A program made the translations under genes and the position numbers. From Lactobacillus johnsonii (GTDB taxonomy: Bacteria > Bacillota > Bacilli > Lactobacillales > Lactobacillaceae): a stretch of DNA of 64,000 nucleotides. This document shows, piece by piece, positions 57,624 to 64,000 of this stretch. How positions within the stretch are numbered: position 1 is the first letter of the stretch; each line of letters begins with the position of its first letter. The stretch spans positions 496,001 to 560,000 of the forward strand of contig NZ_CP047409.1 in the NCBI RefSeq assembly GCF_013487865.1, in the 5' to 3' direction. Below the pieces are notes generated by a model. That model had not been told where the DNA came from. It saw only the letters and a program-made list of their open reading frames with translations, and did not search any database.

Positions 57624-60038
57624 TTGTATAATCACAAAACTGTAGAAAAAAAGTGGCAAAAATACTGGGCTGAGCATGATACTTTTAAGACAGGCACTGA
57701 TCCTAAGAAAAAGAATTATTATGCTTTAGATATGTTCCCATTTCCATCTGGTAAAGGTCTTCATGTAGGACACCCAGAAGGATATACTGCAACTGATATT
57801 GTTTCAAGAATGAAGAGAGCCCAAGACTATAACGTACTTCACCCAATGGGTTGGGATGCATTTGGTCTTCCAACTGAACAATATGCCTTAAAGACCGGTG
57901 AAGACCCAGAAAAAGTTACTAAAGAAAATATTGCTAACTTTAAAAAGCAGCTGAATAAGCTTGGCTTTTCATATGATTGGGATCGTGAAGTTACTACTTC
58001 TGATCCAAATTATTATAAGTGGACTCAATGGGTTTTTGAACAAATGTATAAGAAGGGCTTGGCTTATGAAGCCGAGGTTCCTGTTAACTGGTCTCCAGAT
58101 CTAGGCACAGTTGTTGCAAATGAAGAAATTGTTGATGGTAAGACTGAACGTGGTGGCTATCCAGTTTACCGTCGAAATATGCGTCAATGGATGCTTAAGA
58201 TGACAGCTTATGCTGATCGCTTGCTCGAAGATTTAGATGATTTAGATTGGCCAGAGCCAGTTAAAGAAATGCAAAGAAACTGGATTGGTCGCTCAGAAGG
58301 AGCTCAAGTTACTTTTAAGGTTAAAGATAGTGATAAAACATTTGATGTGTTTACTACACGTCCTGATACCTTATTTGGTGTTAGTTACACTGTCTTAGCT
58401 CCTGAAAGTAAGTTAGTTCAAGAAATTACAACTCCTGAACAAAAAGAAGCTGTGGATGCTTACATTAAGAAAATTGAATCAAAGTCTGATCTAGAAAGAA
58501 CTGATCTAAATAAAGACAAGACCGGTGTCTTTACTGGTGCCTATGCAGTTAACCCAGTAAATGGAAAAGAAGTTCCAATTTGGATTTCTGATTATGTTTT
58601 AGCAAGTTATGGTACTGGTGCAGTAATGGCGGTACCAGCTCATGATGATCGTGACTATGCTTTTGCAACTAAATTTGGTTTGCCAATCAATCGAGTTATT
58701 GAAGGTGGAAATTTAGAAAAAGAAGCATTTGGTGGAGATGGTAAACACATCAATTCTGAATTCTTAGATGGCTTAAACAATGAAGAAGCTAAGAAGAGAA
58801 TGATTGAGTGGCTTGAAGATCACAATGTAGGTGAAAAGAAGGTTAACTATAAACTTCGTGACTGGGACTTTAGTCGTCAACGTTACTGGGGTGAACCAAT
58901 TCCTGTAATTCACTGGGAAGATGGTACTACTTCACTAGTGCCAGAAGATGAATTACCATTACGTTTGCCACATGCAACTGACATTAAGCCATCAGGTACT
59001 CCAGAAAGTCCACTTGCCAATTTGACTGATTGGGTAAACGTTGTTGATGAAAATGGTCGAAAAGGTAAGCGTGAAACTAATACTATGCCTAACTGGGCAG
59101 GTTCAAGTTGGTACTACTTACGCTATATTGATCCACATAACGATAAAGAATTGGCTGACTATGATTTACTTAAGAAGTGGCTCCCTGTAGATCTTTACAT
59201 TGGTGGGGCAGAACACGCTGTTCGTCACTTACTCTATGCTAGATTTTGGCACAAGGTTCTTTATGACTTAGGTGTTGTACCAACTAAAGAGCCGTTCCAA
59301 AAGCTTTATAATCAAGGTTTGATTTTAAAGAATCATGAAAAGATGTCTAAGTCTAAAGGAAATGTTGTTAACCCTGATGAAGTAATCGATGAATATGGTG
59401 CAGATTCACTTAGAATGTACGAAATGTTCATGGGTCCATTAGATGCTTCAATTGATTGGGATGATAATGGTCCTGCCTCTACTAAGAAATTCTTAGATCG
59501 TGTATGGCGCTTATTTGTTAACGATCTTGACCTAAAGGCAATCCCTCAAGAAAAAATTGTTGACGAAAATGATGGCGAACTTGATAAGGTATATGCCGAG
59601 ACTGTCAAAAAGGTTACAGAAGACTTTGAAGCTTTACACTTTAATACTGCAATCAGTCAAATGATGGTCTTTATGAATGCAGCTCAAAAAGCTAAGACTA
59701 TTCCACGTGAATATGCAGAAGGATTTGTACAACTTCTTGCTCCTGTTGCACCTCACATGATGGAAGAAATCTGGTCAGTATTTGGTCATGATGAATCTCT
59801 TGCATATGCTAAATGGCCAGAATATGATCCTGCAAAATTAGTTGAATCAACAGTTGAAATTATGGTTCAAGTTAATGGTAAGCTTCGTGGTAAATTTAAG
59901 GCTGCTAAGGATAGCGATAAAGATACCTTAGAAAAAGAAGCTCTTGCTCTTGATCATGTTCAAAAATTCTTAGATGGAAAAGACGTCAAGAAAGTCATCG
60001 TTATTCCAAACAAGATTGTTAATATTGTTGCTAAGTAA
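57624..60038 (+). CDS. leuS: Leucine--tRNA ligase
   Basis: An 804-aa class I synthetase. The HIGH-type motif sits in [17 protein letters not shown], the CP1 editing domain includes the Thr-rich [11 protein letters not shown] and [10 protein letters not shown], and the second signature is [15 protein letters not shown]. The start is TTG at 57624 with AAGGAGA seven bases upstream. Length is normal. The T-box leader makes expression respond to leucine supply. Confidence 0.96.
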   Translation: MYNHKTVEKKWQKYWAEHDTFKTGTDPKKKNYYALDMFPFPSGKGLHVGHPEGYTATDIVSRMKRAQDYNVLHPMGWDAFGLPTEQYALKTGEDPEKVTKENIANFKKQLNKLGFSYDWDREVTTSDPNYYKWTQWVFEQMYKKGLAYEAEVPVNWSPDLGTVVANEEIVDGKTERGGYPVYRRNMRQWMLKMTAYADRLLEDLDDLDWPEPVKEMQRNWIGRSEGAQVTFKVKDSDKTFDVFTTRPDTLFGVSYTVLAPESKLVQEITTPEQKEAVDAYIKKIESKSDLERTDLNKDKTGVFTGAYAVNPVNGKEVPIWISDYVLASYGTGAVMAVPAHDDRDYAFATKFGLPINRVIEGGNLEKEAFGGDGKHINSEFLDGLNNEEAKKRMIEWLEDHNVGEKKVNYKLRDWDFSRQRYWGEPIPVIHWEDGTTSLVPEDELPLRLPHATDIKPSGTPESPLANLTDWVNVVDENGRKGKRETNTMPNWAGSSWYYLRYIDPHNDKELADYDLLKKWLPVDLYIGGAEHAVRHLLYARFWHKVLYDLGVVPTKEPFQKLYNQGLILKNHEKMSKSKGNVVNPDEVIDEYGADSLRMYEMFMGPLDASIDWDDNGPASTKKFLDRVWRLFVNDLDLKAIPQEKIVDENDGELDKVYAETVKKVTEDFEALHFNTAISQMMVFMNAAQKAKTIPREYAEGFVQLLAPVAPHMMEEIWSVFGHDESLAYAKWPEYDPAKLVESTVEIMVQVNGKLRGKFKAAKDSDKDTLEKEALALDHVQKFLDGKDVKKVIVIPNKIVNIVAK

Positions 60039-60139
60039 TTTAAGTTTTTCCTAAATAATTAATATTTGTAAATACAATTTACATTAATGAGTAATATATA
60101 ATTCAGACGCTTAACTGGATATAGGGAAAATTTATCTTT

Positions 60140-61798
60140 ATGGAAAACAATACTAAAAATACTAAAGAGACAATGGTCAAAGGCTCCGCATGGATGACTT
60201 TTGGCTCTATTGTGTCACGAATTTTAGGAGCATTGTATATTATTCCATGGTATGCCTGGATGGGAAGTCATGGAAATATTGCCAATGCTTTAACAGCGAA
60301 AAGCTATAACATTTATAGTTTATTTATTATTATTTCTACCGCAGGTATTCCCGGAGCGGTTGCCAAGCAGGTAGCAAAATATAATGCTTTAAATGAATAT
60401 GATATTGGGCGAAAACTGTTTAGACGCGGCTTAATTTTGATGGCCATGTTTGGTGTGATTTGTGCAGCAATTATGTACTTTGGTGCTCCAATTTTAGCTA
60501 CTGATGATATCATTGGTGCCCTTTTGCATGGGGCTAAAAGTGATCCGCGTCAAGTTGCTGTGATGAGAAGTCTTTCTTATGCAGTTTTAATTATTCCAAT
60601 TTTGAGTATCATGCGTGGGTATTTTCAAGGTTATGCAGATATGATGCCTCCAGCTATGTCTCAATTTGTTGAACAATTGGCACGTGTAATATGGATGCTA
60701 TTGACTGCTTATATTATTATGCAAGTTCAACATGGATCTTATGTTCATGCAGTAGTTCAATCAAATTTAGCTGCAGCTATTGGTGCGGTATTTGGAATTT
60801 TGCTCTTAGTATGTTTTTTATATCGTAGACGAAATGAACTAAATGCATTAATGAAGCAATCAAATCATGCAATTAAAATTTCTACTGCTGGAATTTTCTG
60901 GGAGATTATTAATCAATCTATTCCATTTATCATCATTGACTCTGGAATTACCTTGTTCCAATTAATTGACCAGTATACCTTCCATCCAATGATTGCTATG
61001 TTTGTTCATGCTAGTTCTGATCAAATTGAATCATGGTATGCCTTATTTGGATTAAATGCAAATAAATTAATCATGATTATTGTATCTTTAGCAACTGCAA
61101 TGTCAGTAACTGCTATTCCGCTTTTATCAGGTGCCCATGCACGACGTGATTATGCCAGCATTTCTAGCCAAATTGAAAACACCTTGGAATTATTTTTGTT
61201 TGTTATGATTCCAGCTTCATTGGGTATGGCTGCTATTGCAACGCCGATTTATACAATTTTTTATGGCTACGATCAACTAGGTTCAAATGTCTTGTACTTA
61301 TCATCATTTACGGCAATTAGTTTAGGCCTATTTACAGTTTTAATGGCAATTTTACAAGGTCTATCAGAGAACGGACTAGCTATAAAGTACCTGGTGTTAG
61401 GAATTATCATTAAATTTGCTGTCCAACTTCCGATGATTGAATTCTTTAAAGTATATGGACCACTCTTAGCTACAAATATTGGCTTGATTATTACCATCTG
61501 GCTTTCTTTAAAGCACTTAAAAGTTAGATACAGATATAATAGTAGTCGTACATCAAGACGGTTTATTGGAATTGCAATTTTTTCAATGGCAATGTTTGTG
61601 ATAGTTACCGGGGTAGTTAATTTCGGTGGAAAAATCATTTCACCTGAACGTAGGCCAACCTCATTTGTTCTTGTTACACTTGCGGTAATTATTGGTGGCT
61701 TACTTTATGCCTTTTTAACAGTGAAATTTGGTTTAGCTCAAAAGATCATTGGACCAAAAGTTGATAGGGTATTAGAAAAATTACATATTAGAGTTTAA
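60140..61798 (+). CDS. Oligosaccharide/lipid II flippase, MurJ/YtgP-like
   Basis: A 552-aa polytopic protein of the MVF/MOP superfamily with about 14 hydrophobic helices, starting with KGSAWMTFGSIVSRILGALY, typical of the polysaccharide biosynthesis (SpoVB/YtgP) group. The next-door leuS-ytgP arrangement in Bacillus, where YtgP acts as a lipid II flippase, supports that role by synteny. No partner glycosyltransferases are nearby, which argues against a capsule function. A terminator follows. Confidence 0.85.
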   Translation: MENNTKNTKETMVKGSAWMTFGSIVSRILGALYIIPWYAWMGSHGNIANALTAKSYNIYSLFIIISTAGIPGAVAKQVAKYNALNEYDIGRKLFRRGLILMAMFGVICAAIMYFGAPILATDDIIGALLHGAKSDPRQVAVMRSLSYAVLIIPILSIMRGYFQGYADMMPPAMSQFVEQLARVIWMLLTAYIIMQVQHGSYVHAVVQSNLAAAIGAVFGILLLVCFLYRRRNELNALMKQSNHAIKISTAGIFWEIINQSIPFIIIDSGITLFQLIDQYTFHPMIAMFVHASSDQIESWYALFGLNANKLIMIIVSLATAMSVTAIPLLSGAHARRDYASISSQIENTLELFLFVMIPASLGMAAIATPIYTIFYGYDQLGSNVLYLSSFTAISLGLFTVLMAILQGLSENGLAIKYLVLGIIIKFAVQLPMIEFFKVYGPLLATNIGLIITIWLSLKHLKVRYRYNSSRTSRRFIGIAIFSMAMFVIVTGVVNFGGKIISPERRPTSFVLVTLAVIIGGLLYAFLTVKFGLAQKIIGPKVDRVLEKLHIRV

Positions 61799-61803
61799 AA
61801 GAG

Positions 61804-61848
61804 AAAAAGGAAACTTGAGTAAGATACTTACCTAAGTTTCCTTTTTTG
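61804..61848 (+). terminator. Intrinsic terminator after the flippase gene
   Basis: AAAAAGGAAACTT and AAGTTTCCTTTTT with an inner GTAAG/CTTAC stem, then Ts. Confidence 0.85.
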
Positions 61849-61903
61849 CCCCTGCCAAGGAAGGCTATTATATAATATTTTCCGGGAAAGTGAGGAAGAA
61901 AAA

Positions 61904-63040
61904 TTGGATAATATGCTTGTATATGCTGCAAAAGAGAAGCGAAGTTTTAATGAATTTCCCTTAAATGAAGTAGATAGCATGATTTTTTCTCAATTAGCGT
62001 ATTGTAATTTTGATACTCTTCCTCAGCATCATAGTTTACAAAGTTTGGCTTCTGATGAAGAGATTAAGACTTTAACTCAAGGGAATCTCGGTGGAAAGAA
62101 TACTGAAAAGTTAATCAAGATTATGCTAGAAAATCCCCGCTTTAAAAAACTATGTTGGCGCAATGTGGTTAGTAAAGTAGATGCAAAAACACAAATGCAA
62201 TTTAATGCTGTTACATTTTGTATTGCAGAAGATCAATACTATATTGCATATCGGGGAACAACGGCTACTACCATCGGTTGGAAAGAAAATTTTAATATGT
62301 CTTTTAATGATTGGGTACCAGCTCATTATTTTGCTCGTTCTTATTATCGAAAAATCAAAAATTTGTTTTCAGGGAAATTTTATCTTGGTGGGCATTCAAA
62401 GGGCGGAAATTTAGCTTTTGCTGTTGCATTGAACCTAAAAGAATCCGACCTGTCACATATTGTTAGAATCGACTGTTTTGATGGACCAGGTTTTCATAAT
62501 CAAGAACGATTAAAGAATAGATTCTTAAAATTAAAGGGGAAGATTCATAAATATATTCCGCAAGGCTCATTGATTGGCATCTTACAAGATGATCTGATTG
62601 GAGAAAAAGATTATTGTACTATTGTGGCAGCTTCTGGAAATAGTTTGCTCCAGCATGATATGTTTACTTGGCATGTTATCGATGATCAATTTGCAACCGT
62701 AAAGCAATTAGATAGCACATCTGAAGTTTCCTGGAAGGCAATTGCTGAATGGCTAAAAAATACAAACGATACGGAAAGAAAAGATTTTATTGAAATGCTA
62801 TATCTAACCGTGAGTGACACTAATCAAATTTATTTCAGGAAGCTGTTAACGCCTAAGACGACATATAAATTAGCTACTCGTTTGATAAAAAATAATTCTA
62901 CTCAAAAGAATGTTTGGAAACCAATAATAAGAAAACTTTTTAAAGCCTATGTGAATTCAGGAGCAACAGCTTTTAGTGAACAAAGAAAAAAACAATTATC
63001 AAACTTTAAAAGAATTTTAGATGAACAACGCAATAAATAG
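61904..63040 (+). CDS. DUF2974 family alpha/beta hydrolase (lipase-like)
   Basis: A 378-aa protein. The serine-nucleophile elbow is YLGGHSKGGNLAFA (about residues 163-176), preceded by the oxyanion-type YIAYRGTTATTIGWKENF. A following DCFDGPGF Asp and the FTWHV His are plausible triad members. No signal peptide, so probably cytosolic. The substrate is unknown. The start TTG 61904 follows GAGGAAG; an ATG three codons later is the alternative. A TATAAT at 61871-61876 may be its -10. Confidence 0.85.
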   Translation: MDNMLVYAAKEKRSFNEFPLNEVDSMIFSQLAYCNFDTLPQHHSLQSLASDEEIKTLTQGNLGGKNTEKLIKIMLENPRFKKLCWRNVVSKVDAKTQMQFNAVTFCIAEDQYYIAYRGTTATTIGWKENFNMSFNDWVPAHYFARSYYRKIKNLFSGKFYLGGHSKGGNLAFAVALNLKESDLSHIVRIDCFDGPGFHNQERLKNRFLKLKGKIHKYIPQGSLIGILQDDLIGEKDYCTIVAASGNSLLQHDMFTWHVIDDQFATVKQLDSTSEVSWKAIAEWLKNTNDTERKDFIEMLYLTVSDTNQIYFRKLLTPKTTYKLATRLIKNNSTQKNVWKPIIRKLFKAYVNSGATAFSEQRKKQLSNFKRILDEQRNK

Positions 63041-63127
63041 GTTAAGTTATAAAAATCTATCTTGAATTAAAAACTACCTGCTTATCTAGAAAAAGAGTAA
63101 AATAACGATTGAAAGAGGTGGACAAAA

Positions 63128-63874
63128 TTGAAAAAAGATACATATATGACTTTACTAGGATTCCGTGATACTTGTTATAATGACTTCAATTTTGATATTG
63201 ATGAGAAAGATTTTTATTTAGGAACTGATACCTATAAAAAAATTGACAAGATATTAAAGGATGCACAGAATGAACAATTATTAGTTCAGTTTGAAGAGGG
63301 TACTCATCTTTACCAAGATTATGATCCAGAATACTTGAGCGTAGCACAAAAGAGAGAAATTCAACATGATATTAATGCAGCTCGTAACTTTTTGGATAAT
63401 TACGACGGGGATGTAGACGATAAGCATGATAACTATGCAGCTTACCTAGATGATAATTCTTTGAGTTATTCTTTTGGTCCAGATAGTAATTTAGATGAAG
63501 TACAAAATAATTTAAATGATATTGAAACCAATGGCGTAATCATTTGGCAAAGACGAAAAGATGAATATATTTTATTACCACATACCATTCATAGCCTTGA
63601 AAGAATTAAAAAACAGATTGCATCAAGTAAACGTGTTGATGATAAAAAATTGCGTTATGCAATGGAGCGCTTATTTGACAATATAACTGATTTTCTTAAG
63701 CCATTTAGTGACAGTGAATTAGGAAAATACGAAAATACAATTTCACAGGAGCTTAGAGATAATTTGGAACATTATGCTTTAAGTGTTCAAACTGATGCAC
63801 GTGAAGTAGCTGCAGATAAATTAACTAAGTATGCAGTGCAACTTGCAGAAAAAGAAAATAATGACAGTATTTAA
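63128..63874 (+). CDS. Hypothetical acidic protein
   Basis: A 248-aa soluble protein, rich in Asp and Asn, that I do not recognise. It starts TTG with GAGGTGG in front. Three parts can be seen: an N-terminal segment (MTLLGFRDTCYNDFNFDID), a very acidic middle (NYDGDVDDKHDNYAAYLDD) and a helical C-terminal half with regularly spaced Leu (LERIKKQIASSKRVDDKKL onward). There are no Cys clusters, membrane segments or catalytic motifs apparent. A strong terminator follows, so it is the last gene of its unit. Confidence 0.75.
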   Translation: MKKDTYMTLLGFRDTCYNDFNFDIDEKDFYLGTDTYKKIDKILKDAQNEQLLVQFEEGTHLYQDYDPEYLSVAQKREIQHDINAARNFLDNYDGDVDDKHDNYAAYLDDNSLSYSFGPDSNLDEVQNNLNDIETNGVIIWQRRKDEYILLPHTIHSLERIKKQIASSKRVDDKKLRYAMERLFDNITDFLKPFSDSELGKYENTISQELRDNLEHYALSVQTDAREVAADKLTKYAVQLAEKENNDSI

Positions 63875-63876
63875 AG

Positions 63877-63906
63877 TAAAGCTCATCGATTAGATGAGCT
63901 TTTTTG
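63877..63906 (+). terminator. Intrinsic terminator after the hypothetical gene
   Basis: AAAGCTCATC (63878-63887), loop GATTA, GATGAGCTTTTTT. Confidence 0.88.
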
Positions 63907-63917
63907 GATAGGATAAA

Positions 63918-64000
63918 ATGGAATCTATTTCACAAGAATTAATATCTAGAGTAATAAAGAAAAGAAAAAGTGCGACCCATAAAGGTAATTATGGCCGCTT
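63918..64000 (+). CDS. nnrD: NAD(P)H-hydrate dehydratase, 5' fragment cut by window end
   Basis: Only 27 codons are in view, MESISQELISRVIKKRKSAT then HKGNYGR. The HKGxxGR near the N terminus is typical of the ADP-dependent (S)-NAD(P)H-hydrate dehydratase (YjeF C-domain/CARKD) family, where it precedes the nucleotide-binding VLLIGG. The frame runs off the window. The call rests on this short motif and could change. Confidence 0.55.
   Translation, partial: MESISQELISRVIKKRKSATHKGNYGR

Overview
The window is chromosomal DNA of a low-GC Gram-positive, almost certainly a Lactobacillus of the johnsonii/gasseri/taiwanensis group. The 16S rRNA variable regions look like that group, the gene order (mutS-mutL-ruvA-ruvB-yajC; alaS-ireB-ruvX; divergent pepQ/ccpA) is that of lactobacilli, and metK carries the SMK (SAM-III) riboswitch typical of Lactobacillales. 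The species call is from memory of these features, not from a search.

Layout. (1) 1-6726: the 3' part of a class I lantibiotic locus, visibly more AT-rich than its surroundings: lanB (cut by the window edge), lanC and two half-size ABC exporters, closed by a strong terminator. No precursor peptide gene lies in the window. (2) 6836-25832: housekeeping block for DNA repair and core processes: mutS, mutL, ruvA, ruvB, yajC, zwf, dinB, nrnA, a DEAD-box helicase, alaS behind an alanine T-box, ireB-ruvX-DUF1292, cvpA, mutS2, trxA. (3) 25858-27321: an IS3-family element inserted in the trxA terminator. (4) 27379-46470: yslB, murI, rdgB, ackA, mscS, DUF948/YtxH envelope proteins, pepQ/ccpA, a class A PBP, pepV, a GDPD phosphodiesterase, the yunD-yutD-yutF cluster, dedA, a ferredoxin-NADP reductase and an S1-domain protein. 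(5) 46511-52381: a complete rRNA operon (tandem promoters, 16S, 23S, 5S, no spacer tRNA), then tRNA-Asn, tRNA-Ser, and tRNA-Glu and tRNA-Val from their own promoter. (6) 52428-64000: SMK-controlled metK overlapping an MFS exporter, a second IS3-family element inserted in the loop of their terminator, a PAP2 phosphatase, T-box-controlled leuS, a MurJ/YtgP-like flippase, a DUF2974 hydrolase, an unknown acidic protein, and the start of an NAD(P)H-hydrate dehydratase gene.

Most striking observations. Both IS elements, which are different from each other, sit with 3-bp target duplications inside the hairpins of intrinsic terminators. Each carries just inside its 5' end another terminator-like hairpin, with a T-run, directly in front of the transposase start. 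The insertion therefore destroys a host terminator and supplies a replacement that also shields the transposase from read-through. Both transposase genes bear one-base frame lesions. MutL has lost all three motifs of the C-terminal endonuclease site. The lantibiotic locus next to mutS is the best candidate for an undescribed product, but its precursor must be sought upstream of this window.
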